Source: Branchiostoma floridae (Eukaryota > Chordata > Leptocardii > Amphioxiformes > Branchiostomatidae). Taken from it: a stretch of DNA of 64,000 bases. Below the pieces are notes generated by a model, which saw nothing but the letters and a program-made list of their open reading frames with translations, did no database searches and was not told where the DNA came from. The stretch is taken from the NCBI RefSeq assembly GCF_000003815.2, contig NC_049983.1, positions 9,858,779 through 9,922,778 of the forward strand. The letters are read 5' to 3'. Within the stretch, counting starts at the first letter, position 1, and every line of letters begins with the position of its first letter. Positions 24,020 through 59,700 of this stretch are shown here, one piece after another. Position numbers and translations under genes: made by a program.

Positions 24020-26865
24020 GTGTGTGTGTGTGTGTGTGCAAAATTAGCATTGAACTTCCTTTACAGAATCCCTATCCACACACCAAATATCATTAAAAAC
24101 ATCCAGAGGTTCTTAAGTTATGCTGGCCACAAATATCAGGAAACACAAACACATAGACAGACCAAGGACACACGCACTGACAAACAGACACATTTCGATA
24201 AGTTCAACGGTTGGTCTAATACTGATGTTCTTTCTAAAGTAAAACAAAAAGTAGTGTTACTTTCCAAGTGAAGACATACGTATCGCCATTATTGATAAGT
24301 ACAAAAGTTGGTATCATCTTGGCTTTCTACGTCTTTCTTAAACAGTTGAGAAAATAGCGTAAAAGGTAGATAATCAATAAGCTGAGAATTCATTATCATG
24401 TCTGTTATTCCAGGGTGCAGGTTGAACCTACGAAAAAGCTGACCAAAAGGTGAGTGTTGTCAAGTTACTAGTTATAACTGTTATAGATTACTACTTACAT
24501 TTATAGTGTGAAAGGTGAGCTCGATGTTATCGATGTTTCAGGTCACAGGTCTATGGTTCTGAAAGCAATTGAGGGCACTTTGCGTGTTGTGTTAAGTAAA
24601 ATTGAATGCCGCCATATATTGACATTTGATTGACGGATTAATTTACATTTTCTTACATTACGTATTGCCCTTCAGTGTTTCCTTTGTGAACGAGAAGCCG
24701 AAGCCAGCACCAGCAATAACATACCCCAAACAGAAGGCACCGACTCAAGGTATTATTCATACTATACACAAATATTTTTTTTCTATCGAACATTAAGTGT
24801 CTGAGTTTCTCACCGATGACTCAATGTATGAAAGAAGTAAGACTGATTCAGAAACAGCAACCTCGAAACAACTCCTCTGACATATTCTGACGTAAGCTGT
24901 ACATTTGTGACGTACACATACGGGATTCGGGGAGAACCATTTTAACCACACNNNNNNNNNNNNNNNNNNNNNNNNNNNNNNNNNNNNNNNNNNNNNNNNN
25001 NNNNNNNNNNNNNNNNNNNNNNNNNNNNNNNNNNNNNNNNNNNNNNNNNNNNNNNNNNNNNNNNNNNNNNNNNNNNNNNNNNNNNNNNNNNNNNNNNNNN
25101 NNNNNNNNNNNNNNNNNNNNNNNNNNNNNNNNNNNNNNNNNNNNNNNNNNNNNNNNNNNNNNNNNNNNNNNNNNNNNNNNNNNNNNNNNNNNNNNNNNNN
25201 NNNNNNNNNNNNNNNNCCTACCCATCAGAAAAGAACGTAAGCTGCGTTTGGTGTCGTGTCGTGCTATGTACTGGACTTGTCTTTAGATACGACCTAGTAT
25301 TAATGCTCTCTACTTAGCTGTTTTGCTTGTTTTGTGGCTTGTGTTTTTTGCTTCAACCTTACTAACGCAGAAATATATTTACTTTGTTGGCGTATCTGTA
25401 CTGTGGATCTATTCATGCACGCCGCCTTGCTTCCACCCTCTGCACTGCACCTTCCTTGCCGCCTGCACATTTCGGACTATATGCTTCTCTCTGAATAGAA
25501 GCTAAGACAGGTAGGCAACTAGACATGACCGAGGACGAAATATGCAGATGATTTTTACGAATCGACATGCACCAATCACAGTGTGTGAGACAAAATGCCA
25601 AATTATGCAAATCTCAAGCAATCACAATGTACCTACATACTATAGTCATACTCTGCAGTCAGAGGTTGAGTCGCGTAGATATAGTAGTAGTTCGGAAAAT
25701 TATACCAGCGCTCCTCTTACGTAAGAGGAGCACCAGTGTAATTCTTCCGACTACTACCATATCTACGCGACTCAACCTCTGCTTGGAGAGTACTACACAG
25801 CTATACAGCGCTACATCTAGCAAGCCCAATGTTTGGAATTCTGACCAATCATCGCCAACTTTCTAATAATTCAAACATCACAATTTTTAGCTGAAATGAG
25901 AAATCTAGTGTGGTCACAACTCTTTTGAATCAACATGTATTTGCTTCCGCTGATTCAATACAGCTCTTCCAAGCAAAATGTACATATCCTTCTCTCAGAT
26001 GATTACATGTCTACATGTACATGTAAATGAAACCTACAGTTGATTCCATTGGCCATTCTAAAGCAAACACACACAATGACAACAGATCAAGCCAAATGAA
26101 CTTATCTAGTATGTCAATGCTTTAGTATTGGGAATTGACATGACATTGTCCCTTCTATTCTAGAAAGGGAATTCAAAGAAGCAATCCAACTTCGTCGCAG
26201 ACGGGCAGGCTGTAGACCCGGGTAAGTTTCCATAGGGTTTAACTAAGGTCAGAGCTGCTAATCATTTCGCTGGTTTTGATGTTTATGCCACATATAATTT
26301 CAAGAGATACAATGCAAACGGTTTAAGACCAAGCAGAAGAAACAACGCAGCTTACCCAGTGGTGTTAACCTGCAAATCACTAAATCCTGAGTCTAAAACC
26401 ATTGTGTGGCCCGTATCTTCCTGGAACCGACATACCTGTCCTTGGTGCTGAAATAACATTCTTCCTTTGTTGGTTGCACATCGCACGTTGTAAACAATAG
26501 TACACGTTCTTTCCATTTGTCACTTCCAACGAGACAACCATTGCCAGAACTTACACATGTATGTATGTACGGGATACAATTGCTGACCAAGGTGCTGAAA
26601 TGCCTGCCATGCACTCCTTTCGTACAGTTCTAAACCACACAGTCAGACGTAGATTTCTGAGCAAGTTTTCGTTTATTTGTCTCCTTCCACAGCCACCGGT
26701 AGATCGTACGTGTACAACAGTAAGACCGGGCAGCGGAAGTGGGCAGACACGGCTACAGCAGTGGTGGCCGCCAACAGACTGAGGAACACGAGGAGAACGA
26801 GCCCGAGAGAGGCACCCCAGGACCCCAACCCTGCTACCAAAAATGCCTCACCAAATAGTGTTTAA
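18454..26865 (+). CDS. Small type I receptor with CNTNAP-type fibrinogen-like domain
   Basis: Exons: 18454-18508, 20588-20797, 21360-21485, 22023-22207, 22813-22924, 23643-23868, 24414-24449, 24676-24749, one partly lost in the N gap (visible end to 25236), 26164-26221 and 26693-26865. The start gives a good signal peptide (MASHILRTSIIFFIVISIG). The ectodomain opens YKNCQAYKDDGFTTNGRYTI and contains WGGATGLDGKCACG and CNCDANDATWRIDEGYLTD. These match the fibrinogen-like module of contactin-associated proteins and neurexin IV (CNCDAD..W..D.G.L). No discoidin, laminin G or EGF domains follow. A Thr/Pro stem leads to a hydrophobic helix (GITVIIICILIFIGIVIM), then a Cys-rich juxtamembrane stretch and a basic/Pro tail ending in the module shared with the upstream cadherin. 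A cell-surface adhesion or ligand-binding role is inferred; no orthologue is named. Confidence 0.85.
18523..18742. repeat. Inverted-repeat element family B
   Basis: The left end AACGTTAGTTTGCCTTTATC is mirrored by GATAAAAGTGAACTAGCGTT on the right. The inner arms (GGGTATTTAGGGATATCAA and TTGATATCCCTAAATACTC) are also complementary, so the whole element can fold as a hairpin. A second copy is at 44127-44350. Confidence 0.7.
20242..20520 (+). repeat. Two-copy tandem direct repeat, unit about 171 bp
   Basis: AGTGTAATGCAGTGGCGCCC...GACTGTGAAGACAAATTCTA at 20242 is repeated from 20413 as AGTGTAATACAATGGCGCCC...GACTGTGAAGACAAATTTTA. It lies in the first intron of the fibrinogen-like receptor, just before exon 2. 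No coding content. Confidence 0.65.
20833..21200. repeat. Inverted-repeat element family D
   Basis: Left end GGATGACATCCGCGCGCGCA then TCAATTTTCGC. The right side has GCACGCTCGCATCAGATTTA and ends GGGATGTCATCC. Related ends (GATGACATC with GCGCGCGCAT and AATTTTCGC) occur at 57668-58240. Confidence 0.5.
21548..21690 (+). repeat. Decayed copies of receptor exon 3 inside the following intron
   Basis: GTAGTCTTGGACACAGCCTC...CTAGTACGAGTATATGCACA at 21552-21610 is a mutated copy of the real exon segment at about 21413-21470. A third fragment (ATAGTCTCGGACTCAGTCTT) starts near 21663. The copies have lost frame, so they are exon debris from tandem duplication rather than working exons. Confidence 0.6.
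21790..21820 (+). repeat. Fragment of inverted-repeat family A
   Basis: GATGAAAGTTAGACATCCAG then ATAATAAGA matches one terminus of family A. The other end was not found nearby. Confidence 0.5.
21847..21895 (+). repeat. Partial copy of the receptor exon 4 start
   Basis: GGTGTTGTGTACAGATAG...CCCTTACGCGTGGT parallels the real acceptor and exon start GGTGTTATGTACAGATAG...CCCGTACGCGTGGT at about 22009-22043. A shorter echo (CTTACGCGTGGTTACGG) lies between them at 21989-22005. This again suggests tandem duplication of an exon edge. Confidence 0.5.
23643..23868 (+). other. Exon with transmembrane helix and cysteine-cluster juxtamembrane segment
   Basis: Reads a Thr/Pro stem, a helix of about 22 residues, then LNFCLCAPWWRGVCTRYCGC and CKCCDCCLCCDGPSVQK. 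Thirteen cysteines fall within about 30 residues on the presumed cytoplasmic side. Such clusters are typically S-acylated or metal-binding; neither can be told from sequence alone. Confidence 0.8.
23965..24038 (+). repeat. (TG)n microsatellite
   Basis: About 74 bp of nearly pure GT repeat with one GC interruption, in the intron after the transmembrane exon of the fibrinogen-like receptor. Long open frames on either strand here are repeat artefacts. Confidence 0.95.
24952..25216. other. Assembly gap (265 N) hiding a receptor exon
   Basis: The run of N ends 20 nt before a good donor (CCATCAGAAAAGAAC|gtaagc at 25237). The exon before the gap ends in phase 1 and the one after needs phase 0, so an exon of length 3n+2 must lie here. 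Its visible end reads YPSEKN. Confidence 0.8.
25661..25780. repeat. 120-bp imperfect palindrome with no spacer
   Basis: The left arm starts AGAGGTTGAGTCGCGTAGAT and the right arm ends with its exact complement ATCTACGCGACTCAACCTCT. The centre is CTCTTAC/GTAAGAG at 25720/25721. Arms are 60 nt each, with a few mismatches in the middle. It would extrude as a cruciform or RNA hairpin. It lies in a receptor intron about 450 bp after the assembly gap. Confidence 0.85.
26164..26865 (+). other. Last two exons of the fibrinogen-like receptor: shared tail module
   Basis: Exon 26164-26221 ends NFVADGQAVDP with a phase-1 donor (CCGG|gtaagt). Exon 26693-26865 continues ATGRSYVYNSKTGQRKWAD and TATAVVAANRLRNTRR, with TAA at 26863. 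Motif, junction position and intron phase equal those of the cadherin tail at 14443-15132. Confidence 0.85.
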
Positions 26866-27369
26866 AGAGGCTACATGTGTATAAGGAAACTCTGAATGCA
26901 GAACATTCTCCTATAGTTCGGTGACATACGCGGTGCGATCATCTCAAGAGCGCTAACGCAGGGCATTGTTTTGACAGCCATAAATGTGTACTGGAGAATG
27001 ATGTAGAAATATTTTTGTAAATAAATGTGTGACATCTAGTTGCATAACAAAAAAGTGGTCCTGCAGGCTTTGACTAGAGGGGATTTCATTGTAAAAGACA
27101 AATGTATCCTTTCATAAATACCAGAACTAGTGATTTTGGCGACGCCTCTGGAGCGGAGCTTTAAATACCGTTCTCTTCACAAATTACTGCTCTTTTTACA
27201 TGTACAGCAAGTGTGGGTAGTTCATTCTGTACAATTTACATGTGTGATGTGGCTAATCTAATGTATCAATATATGTGTATATAACTCTAGAAGTTATCTA
27301 ACTATTGTAGAAGCACATTATAGGAGAAACATTTTGTAGTGTAGTTAAAGTACGTTTTACTTTAATAAA
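26866..27369 (+). other. 3' UTR of the fibrinogen-like receptor
   Basis: AATAAA hexamers at 27020-27025 and 27364-27369 follow the TAA stop at 26863. The second lies just before the convergent demethylase 3' region. No other gene is seen here. Confidence 0.5.
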
Positions 27370-29486
27370 GATTCTGAAATATGAAAGAAATACACGACTC
27401 AAAGATGATTTTCAATCAATATATTATTTTGGTAGGTTGGGATATAACAACAAACACTGAGGTAATGTAAGAAAACATCCTTCCACAGAACAAGCATCTT
27501 ATAAAGTACAAAAAAAAGTTGTTGATATACAGAAAAAAACTCAGACGTGTACTAATAAATAGGAACTCTTCCTTTCCTTCTTCGGAAATAGTGCAGGAAA
27601 TACAAACAGTTAAAGTGGTCAATTATAGACAATGCAGTGCTTTCTTTTCCATCATTCTCAACACATGCTATTTCTAATTTATGTACAGAATACAGTGCAA
27701 GATGGGAAGAAACAGTACATAACACAGTGCTACCAAATTAAGACTACTCTATTTTTTTGTATCTTTTTTTTACTCTGCTGTACAGATATCTAAAGCCACA
27801 CAACTTTTCTACTGGAATTTTACACCAACTTTTTTCTTAACAATCCATGAACTTTATTGCTATACTTATCAACTCGTCATTGACGTAACTGGCCATGACA
27901 CTTGCATGCACAAAGCAGTGGTGTGGGAAACTATCTGTACATTTCATCTCCACAAAAATGTGTACATTACCTACATTGTACTCACTTACCTATAGTTAAG
28001 AAGGACCACATAAAAAACGTGGAGTTAACATGTTAGGAGTTAGTCAAGACTTCTAGTTCTAACTTTGGAAGAATAAAGGAAGAACAAATTTTAGAAATCA
28101 ATTTTTGATGCCATCCTCCATTATGGCATGTCAATAAACTGGTTGGTAGATTAAATCTTTGATATAGCACCATAAGATGGTTTCACTTCTGGGTTTCAGA
28201 ATCTGTCAATACAAGAAAGATGTGCAAAAAAATGATTCAGTCTTTCTTATAGCTGGCATCCAAAGCTGCGAGCAAACATACATATACACGTAGGCACTAA
28301 AACATTCCACAACAAAGTCTATGTAAGGAAGAAAATGGTTTGTTCTTGACGTTAGTACAAAACTCACTTCACACAAAAGCCACATGCAGGCTTATAACTA
28401 TATCTTCCTACCAACTCGGTTTGCTGTAGTTCACACGGATCTTGCTAGGCGGCGCTAACGATGTATAACAATGGCTTAACACTGTTCCGGTTGGGTCAAA
28501 AATACATGCTTTGTAGTTCTTGTTTTTTTTTTTTGTTACTTTGATAGCATGTTTGTAACAACCTTTGCATTTTCTGGGGGAAATCTTTTACACAACAGTA
28601 CATGTCTCACTGGTAGTTAATCCTACACTGGGATATATACAAAAGTCATCAAAACCTATATTTGGAAGTTAACTTAGGAACCTTGGATGTTAAACACAAT
28701 TCTAAGCCACTAATATATTCTTCAACATGTGTATCTTAGTGGCCTTCACATCCTTCACATTAGTGAACAAAGACAACTTAATACTTAGTATCAACACAAA
28801 CAACACATTTATGTACAATTGCAAACACTTTCCGAGGAACTTTTATCCTATTTTCACCTATTGTAACCTCAATCCTAATGGAGAAGTCTTCGTATTGCAA
28901 CTTACTTTTATCAGTCATGTTTTTTTTTACCTACTTTTTATGAGCTAGTTATTTATAAGCCCTTGACTGAAAGAAGTCTTAACTGGCCACACATACATGT
29001 AGTTCAACCAAAATGTAGTATTTTTTCAGCAGGCTTTTGCTGTAGATTTTATACACTGTTAGTGGATAGCCGGGTACGGATGGTTCAATTTACACTGAGA
29101 GAAATTCCTTTCTGAAATCATTGGTTTTTTTTACAATCGCAGTAAGGCCTTTTTTTTTTAGAACATGTAATTTTTACATGACTATTGAGATTCTTTTTCT
29201 TTGCCTTTATACATGCAAGCGAAAATGATTTTGTCATGTTTGTATACGTTTACGGGTTTTTCTTTTTTGTAGATCATACTATTATACAGCCATGCAACAA
29301 AAACTGGGAAGTGTCACAATTTCCATATCTATCACTGTATACATCAGACTCTAGAGTTAACAGTTTTGAAAAGCGAGGCTCCTAAACTTCAGTCTTTGAC
29401 AATTACGTCCATAATAATAATGTGTAGTATGAAAATGAGACAAACGTATTTGGCCTTGTGTTCCTCTGTGTACTATTAGTGCCCTG
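27370..29486 (-). other. Presumed 3' UTR and intergenic space after the KDM7-like gene
   Basis: AT-rich sequence without supportable coding exons. A minus-strand AATAAA (plus-strand TTTATT at 27853-27858) is a candidate poly(A) signal about 1.6 kb after the stop codon. The short open frames in this stretch have no recognisable motif. Confidence 0.4.
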
Positions 29487-48822
<19,336 letters not shown>

Positions 48823-49876
48823 CTTTACAACTTCACGGCAGACAAACGCGAACAAGACAACAACATCCGACAATCTTTAACCCGTTTGAATAAAACTTGT
48901 CTTCAACCAAAATACACAATATCACAGCCGATATTTATTTTTAGTATGATTTTGTTCATGAAATGTAAAATATTGGGTCCAATGGTAAGATTCGTAGAAA
49001 GTGACAGAAACGCAGTAACACAGTCTCGTGCGGTTAATTAAAAAGACCAAACAAGCACGTACGTAATGCGCATGCGTCTGTCGCAAGGCATCCCGGGTAA
49101 GAGACCTTGACCTGTAGTGACCCCTCACTTTCAGCTGGTGGAAAGGTTGGAAAGGTAACATCAGGGCATGACAAGACCCTACGTGTACAAAGAGAAGAAT
49201 GTGACTGTACAGAATTGTTTCAACCATCAACTTAAAACAGTTACTAAGTTAGCATTTATACCTCAAAATCATTTTACCTAAGACAGTATAACATACAAGT
49301 GTCAGCTAACGTTACATATTTTAAGTATTTCAGCTCAGAACCTCCAGTTGGCTCTAGTGGGGTTCTTATGACTTATAAGTTGCCTCATTCAGTTGTGTAA
49401 TATTTTGTATTCTGGCATTATTTATTATATTATAAGCCTGGAGTCCAGCCTTCAACAGTTCACTTCAGTCTACTCCCAAAGGTTACGCTACTGACATTAT
49501 GACTGTAAATGCAGAAATGTTCCCGGTGGTTTTATGTTTGCAGTTTTCGCCTTGCCAATTCACAGCAATTTATAATTTTTCCAAAACAGCATTTGACTAC
49601 TGTAGATGGCGCTACTGTGAACACAAAACCACTGTGAACACTTTATTATCTCACTAACACAAAATTAGATCCCTGCAAACTTAAATGCATTAACAGTATT
49701 GGATATTATTCTGACAATACTGTAAATGCAGAAATGTTCGGGGTGGATTAATGTGCACGGTTTTCGCGGTGACCACTTTATCAAATCCCCGCGAACTTAA
49801 ATGCATTACTGTAATACCCTTGAACCTTGGTCTGATGTCACAAGCCTAGTTTTTTTTCACTTTCAGTTTTCCCAAG
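48823..49876. promoter_or_regulatory. Head-to-head promoter region between the KDM7-like gene and CRYM
   Basis: The two start codons diverge across 1054 bp. A palindromic ATGCGCATGCGTC at 49066-49078 closely resembles the NRF1 consensus, which is typical of housekeeping bidirectional promoters. Two family E inverted-repeat elements occupy 49501-49812, ending 64 bp before the CRYM ATG. No clear TATA box is placed. Use as a promoter is inferred. Confidence 0.5.
49501..49812. repeat. Two adjacent copies of inverted-repeat family E
   Basis: Copy 1 begins ACTGTAAATGCAGAAATGTT (about 49501) and ends AACTTAAATGCATTAACAGT (about 49697). Copy 2 begins TACTGTAAATGCAGAAATGT (about 49719) and ends AACTTAAATGCATTACTGTA (about 49812). 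Internal GGTTTTCGCGG-type sequence is shared. The termini are mutually complementary. Confidence 0.65.
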
Positions 49877-54731
<4,855 letters not shown>

Positions 54732-56761
54732 TGAGATGTCTTCCAAAACCACGCTAACGATAATTGTCAATTTTTACTATCATAATGATAATCTTTATTA
54801 CTCGAATCAATGAATTGTACACTAATATGGGGTCAGTGTTGGGCTCAGAATGAAGATGTTCTGGGTTTGAGACTCGCCATGCTTCTGACGTCGTGCCCTT
54901 GGGAAAGACCATGACTTTGCATGACCTTCCCTGACTGAATCTCTCGGCTTATGTGTCAAAAGTGTGCTGAAAAAAACACACACGGATTTGGTGCAACATA
55001 ATGTATATGCCAACATTTGCCACCTGAGCCATAACTGTCTGACATTAATTTTTTTATTACTAATTAGTGCTCCAGTCAGAAAAGGTCATTCCATCTTTTG
55101 ATAGATTTTGCTGCATATGGAAAAAATTAGGATTAATTCCATTAAGCCTAGACAAACATTGTGTTATGATATTAAGAAATGTCTAAATTGGAATGAAATG
55201 TCATGAATTTTTACACAATGATTATAGAAAATGATTATAGAAAATGAAAATTGGAATAAATTTATGCTGGATACAGGCCGTTTACTAATAGCAATCAAAG
55301 TACATGTACATGTACAATCAAAATATCAATATGCATATGGCTATTAATTAATAATTCCATAGAAAAGGCATGTCATTAATGTCTTGGAAGGAAACAGTTA
55401 TTATCTGGTATGCAAATATGCAGTCTCAATTGATTGTTATGTAGAGGTAATAAGCTTTATGTGCCTTATAGACCATGCAAATAAATATGGAACTTTTCAT
55501 TTTTAAAATAGTCGTGGTATAGTAAAAAGTGCAATTAGGTATTCTTTGGAAGTGTAACTTAATTGATAATATGCATAAATATTCATGCGGTGTGGATGTA
55601 ACAGTTGGTACTAATGTGACAGAAATTTAAAGAAAAATTACTGATACTTTTTATACAGTCATACAGTAAACCAGGTGCTATGATTCATATTTTATGTAAT
55701 TTTTGCTATCTGGAAGATATATATTGTATTTTTGACATTTGAGAACTTGTTTTAGTAAGTCTTGCTACTACTACTTTAACATAGACTTTGATAACTTGTA
55801 ATGTCTGTATGATTTTGAAACAGATTATACTGTATTTCTACAGATACATACGCGATTGTATTTTTAAAAATTGTACTACATTTTGTACAAGATGGATTGT
55901 GTTCATTTGCCTTTTTTTAAATGTTTGAATGTTCAGCATTTGCTTGAGTGTCACATATTACCTTGTATTGAAGAGCATTTATTCGTCTGATAAGTGCGTT
56001 TGGGGAGACACTTTTTGTTTGATTTTTTAAAAGAGTTCCACAGTTGCCGAAGTGAATGGTGACTTTCTAGCGTACTTTCCAAGCAGAGGTTAAGCGCTGG
56101 CTTGTTTTTGGTGTGTCTTTAGCCGTTTTTGTTTGGCTTCCTATTTTGTCAGGTTTCCATTTGGGCACAAACTGGTGGACAAAAAGGAAATGTGACAAAA
56201 TACCGGCAGAAATTTGAGTCTAATAAAGACGCCTTTAAGATGCGCATGCCAAAAACAAGCAGAAAGCCTAGCCTATCCTTGGATTCCTAAGGGTTTGAAA
56301 AGACATCACTGTCAGCAAAATCTTGTTTTCTAAAAAGAGTGATCAGCCATCACACATACATGTACAAATACTAGTATAATATAATCATTAACTCCTACTA
56401 GTCTGTGTGCACATTTACATCCAGGTATGAGGTGAGGTGATGACAAACTCACACTAAATATGACCAGGTTAGTTCGAATGGATGAAACCTGCGCCGCAGC
56501 CGACCAACCAATGTTGAACTACTAGTATGTCAGCTTCGTATTTACATGTAAATACACTAATTACACCCCCCGTATCATCCAATGGACAAGAAAAACCGGT
56601 TCTTATGATAGCCAGCTACATTTCACCAGAAGATGAGACTCCATCGCAAGCGCGCGTCGCGACGTTTCAGGCTTTCATCGCTTTTCTCATCAAGGCAAGC
56701 AGAACGTAGCGAAACCACAGAATCCGGCATAAAAACAAGGCAGAAGAAGAACAAGTCCAAG
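54732..56761 (+). other. CRYM 3' UTR and intergenic region
   Basis: AT-rich with no supportable exon. Several AATAAA-type hexamers occur (including 56222-56227), so the CRYM poly(A) site cannot be fixed. A SINE-like fragment is near 54838-54960 (GTGCCCTTGGGAAAG phrase). The last part holds the presumed leader of the peptidase gene. Confidence 0.4.
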
Positions 56762-59700
56762 ATGCGTCTATGGATAGCCAGTTTGCTTCTTGCGTACTCA
56801 TGGTTTGTGGCCAAAAGTACAGGTGAGTTTGCTTATGAGTTGTCTTCAAACGAAACGTATGAGCGACTAAATGTAGCTTCGGTCCCCAAACCAGTTATTA
56901 TTTCTATTTAACAAGGACGTTTTCGAGCTGTCTTGACTATAATCTTTATCGGTGGAATATGTTGGTGTAATAAATTTGGTCTGTTCTCACCTGAATCGTG
57001 ACTGGGAATTAGGCATACAAATTAATGCAGTCTATGAGAGACAGGTTCCACCTGCACCTGTTATTTTGCATGAATGTGAACAGAATCTGTCAAGTTATGC
57101 CAATTATTTCTTTGATCTGACTTGTATCGATTTACAAGATTTCATAAGATGTAAGAAAAGAGGTGGAATCAAAGTTGTAAGGTTAGGACAGGCGACATGT
57201 AATATGTGTTGTTGTTTACATGTTGTCTGCACCCTTTGATCGGGGCTACTTCTTTGTGTAATCTAGTGTCGTAGTTTTACAACTGACTCTTTAATGCAAA
57301 CTTCTCCGTCCCATACCCTATTCGACAGGCCCAAAACAGTTGTAAAATAAAATGAAATGTGATTTAGACTATGACAATGCGCCAATCCTGACAATAATTC
57401 ACAGTTAGTAGTTCAACCAATTATACAGAGCATGACAATATCGGTTCGACATATTTGGCAATGCATTTCTATGCCTTTATTTTGCATTCCAATCCGGGGT
57501 CCGGCCGGGATGTTTGTAAAAAAAGAAAACTAGAAATGTTTACGTAAAATTATACACATCACTATTATCTTTACGTCTTGTGTACTTTTATATCATACTT
57601 TTCGTTCCCGAAAGCTGCCCGACCTGGCTCCAGTTTGGAAATGTGACGTACGCTTTGGCATCATCCGCATGTAAAGAAAAACTACATCTTGTATCATTAG
57701 GCCACAGCAAGTAAATTTTATGGATGACATCCTCTGCAGACTGCAAAATTAGTGCAATCTAAAATTAAAAAAAACAAGATGGGTGAAAAAAAACAAGATG
57801 GCTACATTTTCAAAATAGGCACCATAAAGTTGTGATGACTGTTGTAAACAGAATTAAAGGGACCAAACATGCTATCAGAGCCAACAAGGCATTCATTCCT
57901 GTATCTAAGACATGTACTGGTGTGGTAAAAGTGACATTAGTGTGGTAGACTGGCATCGCCAACAAAGTTGGTAACCACACTCATGGCTTCCATATTGGTG
58001 TCACTTTTACAACTATCCAATACGTTTCATTTCTACATCTATAATCCTAGGTAACTCGCAAGTGTCACTTCCACAAGTACAATTATTAGCCTACAACACA
58101 ATATATTTGCTCATTTTGGTACTTTGTCGTCATGTTGACCATCCCTGCAGAAGAAAAAAATCTTTTTTTTCTGAAATCAGGCGAAAATTAATGCGCGCGC
58201 TGATGTCATCCAAAAAATTTACCTGCTGTGACCTTATACAAAAAAACTATATCTTGTTTCATTACACTGTTTTTTCCCCACAGGATCAGGAATCACCTAT
58301 GAAAGCTCTGCAGATAGCTTACGTCACCTGTTGGACAATCACTTCTCGTCTGACCGTCATCACGTGACCAACCCCGAGGGTAAGGAGGATGCCGTCATCT
58401 TCATCACGGAGCAGTTTAAGAAGTACGACCTACAAGTCTTCTCACAGATGTTCGACACGGACACCAAGGGGGTAAGTTGTAGATATAAGTAGTTTTAAAA
58501 CAGTTGATGTGGTGTTACATTATGGATAGGACGGAATGTCGCAAACCCGAGAACAATATGAATTACCCATTATTTTGCCAATGTTAAATAGATGTGCGTC
58601 TGGAAAAAAGTAAAAATGTAGAGAACACTTTTGTGACATGTTTTAAAAATATTTCGTCAAGATTAAATAGATGCACTCGGTAAAAGACGGTACCATAATT
58701 TAACTTATAAATATGCACATTATAGCTATTTTTGTAACGACAATGTTTGTCGAGTGTAAAGATGACCCAAAAATGTCTTAAACATACACGGTTTCACCAT
58801 GTTCCAAAGATGTATACAACCAAGGTACAATACAATCATTTAAGGTCAAAGTTAGCATTACGCCTTTAGTACGTAGTCGGGCATTTATACAGAGGAAGAT
58901 TATGGAGAGTCACGATTGGAAAACTATGTCATTTTTGTTGAGTAGTACAATGCTTAACTTTATTCATGATCTTTATTTGCATGTTCCTGCCCATGTGGAC
59001 TAAATGCAGCAAATCCCATGATGGGATACTAATAATAATAGACTAAGTACTATAACATGTAGTATTACAATTGAATAAACAATACATCTGCAACTATGCT
59101 ATCACTATATCTAACGTTTACATGACTCTTCCCTTTTCTTAAAACATGTGTATACGAACTCACAGAGTTTGTGTTGTACAAAGTTGTCTGTGGTTGTCAT
59201 TATATGTACAAACAGGTTGTCGTTGGTTAACTCTTTACTCTTTATTCTGGACAAAGGTATACACGGACCAAATTTTCAGCGACCACTGACGCCTTCTTCG
59301 GGATAAATACTGATGATCTTAGCATTTAATTTAATTGTATTATGATTACGACCAACACAGATGAGCTTCCATGACATTTTTGTTGCGTTTGGACATATTT
59401 CAAAACGAGGGCCATCGATTGTTGTTTCCAGGTCAAGGGACGAAACATCATCGGGACCTGGCCCGGCCTGAAGACGGGGACGGCAGATGACCGGCCCGTC
59501 ATGGTGGCCGCTCACTACGACACGGCCCGGGGCTCCCCGGGAGTGAGCGCGGACGGCTCGGGGATGGCGGCTCTACTGGAGGCCGTACGGATCATCACCG
59601 CCCGCTCCTGCATGCAGGAAAACTCCGTCATCTTCGCAGCCTTCGACTTCGAGGTGCACGAACGTAAGTTCAGTGGGAAACTAGCATGTGGAAAATGTAT

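Noticed and set aside
23754-24271. Long His/Thr and Cys/Val open frames on both strands across 23.9-24.1 kb
   Set aside because: Translations of the (TG)n microsatellite; no real coding signal.
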